A stretch of 64,000 bases of DNA from Mycobacterium sp. MBM (GTDB lineage Bacteria > Actinomycetota > Actinomycetes > Mycobacteriales > Mycobacteriaceae). The notes under the pieces are model-generated. The model was given only the letters and a program-made list of their open reading frames with translations. It was not told the origin of the DNA and searched no databases. Position 1 is the first letter of the stretch, and the number at the start of each line of letters is the position of its first letter. The translations under genes and the position numbers were made by a program. Shown here in pieces: positions 1 to 7,372 of this stretch. The DNA lies in the NCBI GenBank assembly GCA_021648845.1, contig JAKJHY010000018.1:1-64000 (forward strand). The letters run 5' to 3'.

Positions 1-46
1 CAACCATCACCGGCCCCACACAGCCTGCAGCAACCAGCCGCCCTTC

Positions 47-508
47 TCACGATTGACCAACGTGTCCGGTCAGTACATCTAGCTGCTGGATCATGACGAC
101 GAACTCGTCAGAGAGCGCGTTCGCAATATCTCGCGCCCGTACCGGCGACGCATCGAGCACCTCGACGGTGATCAAGACGGTGCCAGCCTTGGCTTTGGCG
201 GTGACATTCGCCTGAAGCTCTTTGGCGGTGGTGTCGAGTTCAAGTTTGTCGATTGTCCGCTGGGCGAGTGTTTCGCCCATCAGCAGGTCTGTGTAGGAGA
301 CAACTCGCTCTTGGGAGAATCGACTTCCCTGGTAGGCGTCCGAGAGGGTCGATCCTGAAGACGTCGATACGAAGAGTCGTGTGGACGCTTGATATTTCGA
401 TGGGGTCAGCACCGTCACCACGACAGCCATGGCCACGGTAAGGACAATGACTCCGCAGACGATGAGCCACTGCTTGCGAAGGAGTTTGAGTGTGCTCGCC
501 AGCGTCAT
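47..508 (-). CDS. Wzz/YveK-type polysaccharide chain-length family protein, short form
   Basis: This 153-residue protein looks like the N-terminal part of a Wzz/YveK-type co-polymerase, membrane proteins that set chain length or assist export of surface polysaccharides. One membrane segment lies at about residues 15-36, followed by the family-like motif TPSKYQASTRLFVST and an extracytoplasmic region containing TIDKLELD and VLITVEVLD. The ATG at 508 has GGGAG eight bases upstream; the frame stays open back to 601, but that would overlap the upstream gene and has no better ribosome site. Relatives are usually longer and end with a second membrane helix. Here the stop follows DVLTGHVGQS and no second helix is encoded, so it may be a natural short form or a truncated gene. 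Confidence 0.75.
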   Translation of the reverse strand: MTLASTLKLLRKQWLIVCGVIVLTVAMAVVVTVLTPSKYQASTRLFVSTSSGSTLSDAYQGSRFSQERVVSYTDLLMGETLAQRTIDKLELDTTAKELQANVTAKAKAGTVLITVEVLDASPVRARDIANALSDEFVVMIQQLDVLTGHVGQS

Positions 509-578
509 TGAGTTGCTCCCTTTGGTGCGTGCCGCCAAGGTCTCGCCGCGGTGTGAGTGCCGCTTGCTCCCACGGTTG

Positions 579-2420
579 CTACGAGCACGTGGGTACAGCA
601 ACCTTAGGGGAAACTGAATCCACCAGCGGTTGGATCGGTACCCGAGCCATCCCAGAAGCGGTCGGCTCCGACAGCCGGAAACTCAACTCACCTGACTGTC
701 CGGGAGGGATAACCACCTGTATCTCGAACGTGGGGTGGTTTCGCTCGGTACCGATAACTACCTGTGTTCGCTCGCCGTTGGCCAGTGCACTTTCCAGTCT
801 GGCTCCTTGTGTGCCCAGAAGCCGGACTGAAGTGAACATCGAGCCGCTGGGCGCAGCGATTGGTAGGTTTTGATCAAGGCCGTTGGCACTCGCCACGTAG
901 TCCGGCAGCGGGCCGGGCGGTGCCGCATTCTTCAGTCTGATCGTGACGGTCGAATTCCTGGTTTCCCCGTCACAACCGTCGGCGACGTACTCGATCTCAC
1001 GCTCCAGGTAGTAATCCATCTTGTTGCCGCCGAGATTGTTAATGACCACCTCGGCGTAGGGGGCAGCATCATCGGGAACGATGTGTGCCAGCGGTGTCTG
1101 CTCCAACAGCTCCTGCTCAGCGGGCACCGAACTCCACACGGCGATGCGGCCCTGGCTGACGGCCTTCCCGAGTGCTTCGAGCAAGGTGCGTGGTGAGCCC
1201 ACTGAAGCGGTCATCTTCTGCACCACAGCGCTCGCAATATCCTGCAGATATTGCTTTCGGGCTATCTGGTCAGTTGGAAAGCGCTGATAGGCCGTGGATT
1301 CCGTCAGTTCGACCACATTGTCCGCGGTAACCTGCTCACCGTCCGGCAACGTTACCGGACCGACAGCCCCGAGAATGTAGCTCAGGGCGAACGGGTCGAG
1401 CGCGATCACTCCATCGACCTGCATGCCGGTCTGCTGTGCCCACATCGAGCGCCAGATCTGGGCGGCATACGGAAAGTGCGAGCTCATGTTGCTATTGCGG
1501 AAATCCCCGAACGGATTGACATACCCGTAGGTCTCCTCGAATTCCGCGCCGAGATCGATGGGGGTGAACTGCTTGTCGAGCTCGGTATTGGCGCCGAGTG
1601 TGTCCACCGAGGCCACGCCGTTGTCGAAACGGAGAACGCCGAATCCGCCCAGCAGGCCACCGGTACCGCGGGCCTCAGCGTTGGTCTGAAACCCCATGAA
1701 ATAGCTTCGGGGTCCATCGGCGCCCATCATGGGCGGAACAAGGCGGGCGGCCAGGGCGGTGTTGTCCAGCAGCCCGGTGATCTCGGCAGTCTGTTCCTGC
1801 AGTTGGATGCGTGCGTCACGCAACACCGCCATATAGCTGGGATCAGATATTGCCTGAGCGTCGGCGTTGAGTCTGACGGCAGCCTCGGCAAGGCTTCTGA
1901 GCTTGGGCTCTTCGGCACTCAACAGTTGCACGTCGACCCGGCTACCTTCGATCAACCGGTCCGGTGAGAGAGCCGTGCCGGCCTCCGCCGCGGGTTTGAG
2001 TACGTCGGTCGCCAAGCCGAGGACGACATCGGAGATCTGCTGGCCCGTCTCGAACGGGCTGCCGAGCCACGGGACGGAGGCAGCGATGTTCCACGCAACC
2101 GAATGCGTGGCGTCGCGCGCCTGCTGAGCGTGTAATTGCGCACTGTCGGCGAAGCGAACGGCGTCTTGGGAATTCCCTTCTTGCAGAGCGTCCTTGGCCT
2201 GCTGTGCGTTGGTACGGGCTTCTTCGAGGCTGCCCTTGGCGTCCGCGCCGTTCTTGGCGAGCCAGCCACCCAGGACAGCCACCACCGCCAGCGTCAGCAC
2301 GCTCCCGATAAGAATCTGCTTCCGGCGTCGTCCGAATACGGTGTGATGCTCAGTCAGTTCGTCGTGACCTGCAGCATCGGTCCGACGGTCGTCACCGTCG
2401 GAAGGGTCAACTTTGTCCAC
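579..2420 (-). CDS. DUF4012 domain membrane protein
   Basis: The 613-residue product has an acidic cytoplasmic N-terminus, one membrane segment at about residues 36-54, an Ala/Gln-rich helical stretch to about residue 110, and a large extracytoplasmic domain. The signature is around residue 230: GPRSYFMGFQTNAEARGTGG, characteristic of the DUF4012 family. The family's biochemical role is not established; in actinobacteria it is often found in surface-polysaccharide loci. Here it lies directly upstream, on the same strand, of the Wzz-like gene (70-base gap), which fits a joint envelope role. The product starts MDKVDPSDGDD at 2420, just downstream of a strong hairpin that should separate its transcript from the preceding secreted-protein gene. 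Confidence 0.85.
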   Translation of the reverse strand: MDKVDPSDGDDRRTDAAGHDELTEHHTVFGRRRKQILIGSVLTLAVVAVLGGWLAKNGADAKGSLEEARTNAQQAKDALQEGNSQDAVRFADSAQLHAQQARDATHSVAWNIAASVPWLGSPFETGQQISDVVLGLATDVLKPAAEAGTALSPDRLIEGSRVDVQLLSAEEPKLRSLAEAAVRLNADAQAISDPSYMAVLRDARIQLQEQTAEITGLLDNTALAARLVPPMMGADGPRSYFMGFQTNAEARGTGGLLGGFGVLRFDNGVASVDTLGANTELDKQFTPIDLGAEFEETYGYVNPFGDFRNSNMSSHFPYAAQIWRSMWAQQTGMQVDGVIALDPFALSYILGAVGPVTLPDGEQVTADNVVELTESTAYQRFPTDQIARKQYLQDIASAVVQKMTASVGSPRTLLEALGKAVSQGRIAVWSSVPAEQELLEQTPLAHIVPDDAAPYAEVVINNLGGNKMDYYLEREIEYVADGCDGETRNSTVTIRLKNAAPPGPLPDYVASANGLDQNLPIAAPSGSMFTSVRLLGTQGARLESALANGERTQVVIGTERNHPTFEIQVVIPPGQSGELSFRLSEPTASGMARVPIQPLVDSVSPKVAVPTCS

Positions 2421-2440
2421 TCAGCGGGCTTCCCTATGCG

Positions 2441-2475
2441 ATCGGCGCGGATCCGCACTGCGGATCCGCGCCGAT
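2441..2475 (-). terminator. Perfect 16-bp stem-loop, probable terminator
   Basis: Bases 2441-2456 (ATCGGCGCGGATCCGC) are the exact reverse complement of 2460-2475, with a three-base loop. It lies 25 bases after the stop of the secreted-protein gene at 2500 and ends about 20 bases before the DUF4012 start. No T-tract follows, which is common for mycobacterial terminators. Confidence 0.75.
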
Positions 2476-2499
2476 GAAATCAGATTCAGCGGGGGTCAA

Positions 2500-2964
2500 C
2501 TAGTTGCAGCCTCTGCCGACCGAGGCCGTCGTAGTGCCGTATGGGCCGACCGTCACCGTCGCGCCAAACAGGCACACCTCGAAGTCTAGGTTCTGGGTAA
2601 ACCAGCCGTAGACGGGCTTGAGGAACCCGGGAACGAGGCTGATGGGGGTGAAGACCAGCACATCCGCGCGCGGAGGCGGGGTGGGGTTGGCCCGGCCGAT
2701 CCACCACAGGTCATTCTGGAAGACGCTGCGGATGATGCTGCCCGGGGTGGCGCTCGCGCTGGCCCCCTGCACCACCGCGGCGGCCAGCGGAACGCAGGGC
2801 TCCGCTTCGGTCGGGACGCACTGGGCAGAGCCGATCTGCGAGCCGACCGTGCCGGTGGCGAAGGTGGTGTCCGCCTGGGCAACACTGATCGGCGTGAAGG
2901 TTGCTGCGGCAGCCAACGCGCCGGCGGCGATACCGATGTTTATCTTGCGGGCGAGAGCTGACAT
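2500..2964 (-). CDS. Small secreted protein of unknown function
   Basis: The 154-residue product has a typical Sec signal peptide: MSALARKINIG, a hydrophobic alanine-rich core, and a probable cleavage site after AQA at about residue 30. The mature part contains four cysteines and a Pro-rich TPPPRADV stretch. I do not recognise a named family; similar small exported proteins occur in mycobacteria. The ATG at 2964 is preceded by GAGGGGGAAAA, a strong ribosome site; the frame stays open further upstream to 3369 but that part does not look coding. A good promoter (TTGACA, 17 bases, GATGCT) lies immediately upstream, and a perfect hairpin follows the stop, so it is probably transcribed alone. Confidence 0.85.
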   Translation of the reverse strand: MSALARKINIGIAAGALAAAATFTPISVAQADTTFATGTVGSQIGSAQCVPTEAEPCVPLAAAVVQGASASATPGSIIRSVFQNDLWWIGRANPTPPPRADVLVFTPISLVPGFLKPVYGWFTQNLDFEVCLFGATVTVGPYGTTTASVGRGCN

Positions 2965-2997
2965 TTTTCCCCCTCTGGCGGGCACTGAGTTGTGAGA

Positions 2998-3026
2998 AGC
3001 ATCGCATGCTGTGATCTGGCTGTCAA
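2998..3026 (-). promoter_or_regulatory. Probable SigA promoter of the secreted-protein gene
   Basis: On the minus strand a perfect TTGACA (-35, bases 3026-3021) is separated by 17 bases from GATGCT (-10, bases 3003-2998). Transcription would start near 2990, about 25 bases before the start codon, upstream of its strong ribosome site. Confidence 0.6.
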
Positions 3027-3492
3027 CCGAATCGTCGCAGCTCGTGGCACATGTTTTCGCGGGATCGCCGCCGGAGTCGAGTGCGCGCGCGCCGGACCGA
3101 TTCGCGCAAATGTTGTGTTTGCAATTACCCCGAATCGAGGTCGTGCCGACGCGCCTCAAGCTGCGTTGCTGAAGTTTGCTGGCGATGGATTTACGGAGGG
3201 TCGCAGTGTGACCTGTGACATAGCTGTAATCGAACGGCGATGCAGATTTTCGGTACCGATATGGCATATTCCGCGAGGTCGCAGGGAATGCTGCCGATCG
3301 CCGACATCGGCTGGTCTCGCGTAGCCAGAATTGACATCGCTGCGCATGTGCCGGCGAAGGCCGCCGCATTTATTGACGTTGCTGTAAGCGTCTGCGTGTG
3401 CGGGTCGTGAGATGCCGCGCTGGGCGGGCTGCCAACTCGGCAACGCCTTTCGGATGGTGCGGACAACGTCGGCCCGGTCCGAAGAATGTCGC
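3027..3492. other. Intergenic region with no recognised gene
   Basis: This 466-base stretch between the secreted-protein gene and the EEP-family gene is less GC-rich than its surroundings. Short open frames exist on both strands, but none has a ribosome site together with protein-like composition. I see no RNA gene or repeat in it. Confidence 0.5.
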
Positions 3493-4413
3493 TCAACCCA
3501 GCGTCACCGTCGCGACCAACGCCAGGTGATCGGACCCGGCGACCTCCATCGTCCGCAGCGCCGTCACCGTCGCATCGCGGGTGATGATGTGATCGACGGC
3601 CAGCAGGGCGGGGATGATCGAATTGCTCGGGTGCGTGCGGGTCATCCCGGCGCCGGCCTGGGCGGCTCCGTCGCGATAGCCGTCGCGCAACAGCTGCCGG
3701 AACTCGCGAATATCGGGCGAGGCGTTGAGGTCAGCGCCGATCACGATCGGCCCGTCGTCGGGCAGGCCGCGCAGCACCGGTCCCAGCCGGGTGATGTCGG
3801 TACGCCACGACGCGAACGCCGAACGCGGCGGGGGCATGTGGGTGGACAGCACGGTGGTCTCGAAATCGGTCCCAGGAACCCGCACCCGGGCGTAGATCAA
3901 CCCGCGGAAGAAGGTGTCGTCGCTGCCCGAGGAAGTGATCGGGTACCTGCTCCACAGGCCGACGCCGGCCGCGCGCTCCCGCGGGCGCAACGCCGAGTAC
4001 GGGAAGGTCGCGGTCAGGGCGGGCGACAGCGCGGCGGCCAGTTCCGGGGTGAGTTCCTGTACCGCGATGATGTCGGCGTGCTCGGTCGCCAGCCTGGTCA
4101 CCGCCGCCGGGTCGGCTTCACCGAGTAGCAGGTTGGCGGAGACGAAGCGCAGCGCCGTCCCGCCGCCGGGGTCGGGGCTGCCGATATATGAGGGCGCCTG
4201 CACAGCCAGCACCACGACGGTGAGTACCGCCGCGATAGATACCAGCGTCCAGTGTCGTGACAGTCCGAACGCCAGCGCGGCAAGCGGCGCGCCCAGCATC
4301 AGATACGGCGACAGTGCGGCGGTCGCCACCACCCAGCGATTGACCGCGGGTGCGAACCGCGCGCCCAACGCCGCTGCCGCGACCACAAGCAGCAACAGTC
4401 CCAGAACACGCAT
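3493..4413 (-). CDS. Membrane-anchored endonuclease/exonuclease/phosphatase (EEP) family protein
   Basis: The 306-residue protein has two or three N-terminal membrane segments (about residues 1-20, 27-50 and 55-75) and then an EEP-fold domain that probably faces outward. Family motifs are in order: FVSANLL, ADIIAVQEL (metal-binding Glu), LSTHMPPP, GADLNASPD (catalytic Asp-Asn), VDHII and GSDHLALVA (catalytic His). EEP proteins hydrolyse phosphodiester bonds in nucleic acids, lipids or inositol phosphates; the substrate cannot be told from sequence. The ATG at 4413 lies within the foot of a hairpin (4412-4448), so the true start may lie a little further in. Confidence 0.85.
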   Translation of the reverse strand: MRVLGLLLLVVAAAALGARFAPAVNRWVVATAALSPYLMLGAPLAALAFGLSRHWTLVSIAAVLTVVVLAVQAPSYIGSPDPGGGTALRFVSANLLLGEADPAAVTRLATEHADIIAVQELTPELAAALSPALTATFPYSALRPRERAAGVGLWSRYPITSSGSDDTFFRGLIYARVRVPGTDFETTVLSTHMPPPRSAFASWRTDITRLGPVLRGLPDDGPIVIGADLNASPDIREFRQLLRDGYRDGAAQAGAGMTRTHPSNSIIPALLAVDHIITRDATVTALRTMEVAGSDHLALVATVTLG

Positions 4414-4448
4414 CAGCGGGCTTCACCCTGGCAGTGAAACCCGCTGAT
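4412..4448. terminator. Stem-loop between methyltransferase and EEP genes
   Basis: Bases 4412-4426 pair with 4434-4448 (14 of 15 positions). It lies 15 bases after the methyltransferase stop (4463, minus strand) and could terminate that transcript. Its left foot overlaps the annotated start codon of the EEP-family gene, so it could also hide that start in RNA. Confidence 0.55.
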
Positions 4449-4462
4449 ACGCAACGGAAAAG

Positions 4463-5347
4463 CTACGGCTTTTCGTAGGTGACCAGGCTGACGTCGAGCG
4501 CCTCGTCGACAAAGTAGTACTGGCAGCCCGTCAGGTACCGCATGTAGTCGTTGTAGTGGTCCTCGCCGGCGGCGGCGATCGCCCGATCCTTGTTGTGCTC
4601 CAGGCGGGCGGCCCAGATGCCGAGGGTCTTGATGTAGTGGTTGCGCAGCGACAGCACCTCAGGGACGGTGAAGCCGGCCTTGACGCCGTGGTCCACCATC
4701 ATCTGGGTGCTGGGGATGCGGCCGCCGGGGAAGATCACGTCGACCATGAACTTGGCGAACCGTGCCAACTCGAACGTCAGCTTCTTACCGCGGGCCTGCA
4801 GATCGTTGGGGTGATACCCGCAGCTGCTCTGCAGCGTCATCCGGCCACCCGAGGGCAGGCTGGCGAAACACATGTCGAAGAAGGCGTCGTACCGCTCGAA
4901 GCCGAAATGCTCGAACGCCTCGATGGACACGATCGCATCGACCTTGCCGGAGAACTGCTCCCAGCCCTCAAGGCGCACGTCGAAGGAGCGCTGCGAATCG
5001 ATCTTGCCGAGCAACTGGTTGCAGTAGGCCTGCTGGTTCTTGCTCAGGGTCAGGCCGATGACGTTGACGTCGTACTTCTCCATGGCGCGCTGCAGGGTCA
5101 GTCCCCAGCCGCAGCCCACCTCGAGAACGGTCATGCCGGGCTGGAGGTTGAGCCGGTCCAGGTGCTGGTCGACGTTGGCGATCTGAGCCTCGGACAGCGT
5201 CGCGTTCGGGCCGGTGAAGTAGGCGCAGCTGTACTTGCGGGTCGGATCCTGGAACACGCCGAAGAAGTCATCGGACAAGTCGTAGTGCGCCTGGATGTCC
5301 TCGAAGTGTGGTCGCATTTCCGCAGTGCCGGTTGAGTTATCAGACAT
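4463..5347 (-). CDS. Mycolic acid methyltransferase / cyclopropane synthase family (MmaA/CmaA type)
   Basis: The 294-residue protein belongs to the SAM-dependent mycolate-modifying methyltransferases, which add methyl branches or cyclopropane rings to meromycolate chains. Motifs: HYDLSDDFFGVFQDP and YSCAYF near residues 20-45, the SAM loop VLEVGCGWG at about 74-82, NVIGLTLSKNQ at about 95-105, SIEAFEHFGFERY (active-site Glu) near 145, and YMRYLTGC near the C-terminus. Length matches the family (about 290). It is followed by a second paralogue on its 5' side at 5524-6396. In M. tuberculosis mmaA1-4 lie at the equivalent place before lipG. I cannot assign a specific MmaA or CmaA number from sequence alone. 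Confidence 0.93.
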   Translation of the reverse strand: MSDNSTGTAEMRPHFEDIQAHYDLSDDFFGVFQDPTRKYSCAYFTGPNATLSEAQIANVDQHLDRLNLQPGMTVLEVGCGWGLTLQRAMEKYDVNVIGLTLSKNQQAYCNQLLGKIDSQRSFDVRLEGWEQFSGKVDAIVSIEAFEHFGFERYDAFFDMCFASLPSGGRMTLQSSCGYHPNDLQARGKKLTFELARFAKFMVDVIFPGGRIPSTQMMVDHGVKAGFTVPEVLSLRNHYIKTLGIWAARLEHNKDRAIAAAGEDHYNDYMRYLTGCQYYFVDEALDVSLVTYEKP

Positions 5348-5523
5348 AGAAGTGATTGCCCTTCTCGATGGTGCACTGCGGCGTCCACCTGGGTGGGTGC
5401 CCGCTCGGTGGAGACCCTACCCGCAGTGAGTCTGGTCACTTGGGACGCTCGCAGCGTGTCTTAAATCCCTGCTGAGGCCGTTTCTTGACCACCGCGGAAT
5501 AGATCGTTCAGTTGTTTGTGCAA

Positions 5524-6396
5524 CTACTTCGTCATCGTGAACTGATTGACGTCGATGTAGCCGACCCGGAAACCGTTCGCGCAGCCGGTGAGATAACGCA
5601 TATAGCGCTCGTACACCTCTTCGGACTGGATCGCGATCGCCTCGGACTTATGTGACTCTAGCGCCTCGGCCCACAGGTCCAGCGTGCGCGCGTAGTGCCA
5701 ACGCAATGACTGGCGCCGCGTCACGGTGAAACCCGCCGGAACCGCGTGCTCCTCGACCTTCTCGATCGACGGGAGCCGTCCGCCGGGGAAGATCTCGGTC
5801 AGGATGAACTTGACGAACCGGGCCACCTCGAACGTGAGCGGAATGCCCTCGGCGGTCAGCTGGTCGAACTTCTTACCGCAGATGGTGTGCAGCAACATGA
5901 CCCCGTCCGCGGGCAGCACGTTATGGGCCATCGCGAAGAAGGCGTCGTAGCGTTCGAAGCCGAAATGCTCGAACGCGCCGATCGAGACGATCCTGTCGAC
6001 CGGCTCGTCGAATTCCTCCCAGCCCTTGAGCAGGATGCGCTTGTCCCGGGTGCTGTCCGAACGGGCGAACTCGCCCTCCACGAAGGCCTTCTGGTTCTCG
6101 CTGAGGGTCAGTCCGATGACGTTGACGTCGTAGTTCTGGATCGCCCGCATCATCGTTGCACCCCAGCCGCACCCGACGTCGAGCAGTGTCATGCCCGGCT
6201 CCAGCCCCAGCTTGCCCAACGAGAGGTCGATCTTGGCCAGCTGCGCCTGCTCAAGGGACATATCGTCGCGCTCGAAGTACGCGCAGCTGTAGGTCCGGGT
6301 GGGGTCGAGGAACAACGCGAAGAACTCATCGGACAGGTCGTAATGGGCCTGCACGTCGGTGAAGTTCGGCTGCAGCTTGTTCTTGCGTTCGGCCAT
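5524..6396 (-). CDS. Mycolic acid methyltransferase / cyclopropane synthase family, second paralogue
   Basis: This 290-residue protein is a paralogue of the product of 4463-5347. It shows HYDLSDEFFALFLDP, YSCAYFERDDM, SAM motif LLDVGCGWG, NVIGLTLSENQ, SIGAFEHFGFERYDAFF and the C-terminal YMRYLTGCANGF. The ATG at 6396 gives a start matching the family (MAERKNKLQPNF) and is preceded by GGGGGG; an in-frame extension to 6450 is possible but unlikely. A 127-base stretch separates its stop from the next TGA-ATG region of the downstream paralogue gene, so the two may be transcribed separately. The -10-like TAGCAT at 6462-6457 may serve this gene. Confidence 0.92.
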   Translation of the reverse strand: MAERKNKLQPNFTDVQAHYDLSDEFFALFLDPTRTYSCAYFERDDMSLEQAQLAKIDLSLGKLGLEPGMTLLDVGCGWGATMMRAIQNYDVNVIGLTLSENQKAFVEGEFARSDSTRDKRILLKGWEEFDEPVDRIVSIGAFEHFGFERYDAFFAMAHNVLPADGVMLLHTICGKKFDQLTAEGIPLTFEVARFVKFILTEIFPGGRLPSIEKVEEHAVPAGFTVTRRQSLRWHYARTLDLWAEALESHKSEAIAIQSEEVYERYMRYLTGCANGFRVGYIDVNQFTMTK

Positions 6397-6501
6397 GCGT
6401 GCCCCCCACGGCGACCTGGTTCGCGTCCCGGTGGACGTGACCGGTCTCACGCCGGAATGCTACGCCGACGGCCGCCGGGCGTCGCGAGCGAGCGGCAACT
6501 C

Positions 6502-6921
6502 TCAGATGTCGTGACTGCTCGTCGGCCCGGAGCGCGGCCCGTAGCGCTCGGCGTACGCGCGATGCACATGGGCGTTGCGTTGCCGGGAGAGCGCATCGAC
6601 GAGATCGGGGTTGAGTCCGTGTTTGGCCAGCATGTGTCGGCGCCACACCTTGTTGAGGGCATGCGAGAAGAAGACGAACGGGATGAAGATCGGCAACGTC
6701 ATGCTCACGTGCAGGTACAGCGACATCGGGATGAACCAGATCGGCGCCAGGATCGCGATGGCCGGCACCGCGACGCGGCACATCATGCGGATGGTCGCCC
6801 CCGGGCCGGCCAGGTCATTGGCCACCCAGGCGCGCATCGAATCCGGCAGTCGTTTGCCGTAGCAGTAGGCGATGTATTGCAGCGCCCGTGGCCTGGTGGG
6901 TGATGTCGGCTGAGTCCGCAT
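6502..6921 (-). CDS. Small membrane protein, DUF5313-like
   Basis: The 139-residue product begins MRTQPTSPTRPRALQYIAYC and has two hydrophobic segments at about residues 46-70 and 72-92 with a short turn between them, then a basic cytoplasmic C-terminus (KVWRRHMLAKHG). The pattern resembles the actinobacterial DUF5313 type; function unknown. I chose the ATG at 6921; a start at 6972 would lie inside the palindromic operator of the divergent ArsR gene. There is no clear ribosome site. It is divergent from arsR-sulP and precedes the mycolate methyltransferases on the same strand. Confidence 0.65.
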   Translation of the reverse strand: MRTQPTSPTRPRALQYIAYCYGKRLPDSMRAWVANDLAGPGATIRMMCRVAVPAIAILAPIWFIPMSLYLHVSMTLPIFIPFVFFSHALNKVWRRHMLAKHGLNPDLVDALSRQRNAHVHRAYAERYGPRSGPTSSHDI

Positions 6922-6944
6922 TTCGGCGAGCCTAGCGGTTGGTA

Positions 6945-6974
6945 TGATGGATTGCGAATTATTGCAATCCATCA
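6945..6974. promoter_or_regulatory. Palindromic operator, probably for the adjacent ArsR-family regulator
   Basis: TGATGGATTGC (6945-6955) is the exact reverse complement of GCAATCCATCA (6964-6974), with an 8-base AT-rich spacer. It lies 24 bases before the ArsR-family start and between divergent genes. ArsR/SmtB proteins bind such dyads as dimers and commonly repress their own operon, so autoregulation is likely. Confidence 0.65.
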
Positions 6975-6997
6975 AATCACGGAGGTGGCGGCGGCCG

Positions 6998-7372
6998 ATG
7001 GACAGCTTCTCCGGTGGTCCCGAGCAGCCGTTGTACGAGATCAAAGCCAACCTGTTCAAGGCCCTGGCCCACCCCGCGCGGATCCGCGTGCTGGAGATCT
7101 TGTCGACCAGCTCCACGCCGACACCGGTCAGCGCCATCCTGGCCGACAGCGATATCGAACCCACCCAGCTCTCGCAGCACCTGGCCGTGCTCAAACGCCA
7201 CCACGTCGTCCGCGGACAGCGCTCCGGCAACGCCGTGTTCTACGAGCTGGCCCACCCCAAGATCGCCGAGCTGCTCGTCATCGCCCGGATCTTCCTCACC
7301 GACACCCTCGCCGCGCAACGCGATCAACTCGACGTGATCGAGTCGCTTCCGCCCATCGGCACCTCCGGATGA
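6998..7372 (+). CDS. ArsR/SmtB-family transcriptional regulator
   Basis: The 124-residue protein is a winged-helix regulator of the ArsR family: KANLFKALAHPARIRVLEIL at about residues 17-36 and recognition helix QLSQHLAVLKRHHVV near 60-74. It contains no cysteine, so the classical cysteine metal sites of SmtB/ArsR sensors are absent; it may sense something else. I chose the ATG at 6998 (MDSFSGGPEQ), with GGAGG upstream at a somewhat long distance; the frame extends back through the operator palindrome to 6944, which is less likely. Its stop overlaps the sulP start by ATGA, so the two are co-transcribed, and a MarR gene follows with another overlap. Confidence 0.88.
   Translation: MDSFSGGPEQPLYEIKANLFKALAHPARIRVLEILSTSSTPTPVSAILADSDIEPTQLSQHLAVLKRHHVVRGQRSGNAVFYELAHPKIAELLVIARIFLTDTLAAQRDQLDVIESLPPIGTSG

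Noticed and set aside
3027..3492. Short genes in the gap before the EEP-family gene
   Set aside because: Several frames of about 100 codons exist but none has a ribosome site and protein-like composition together.
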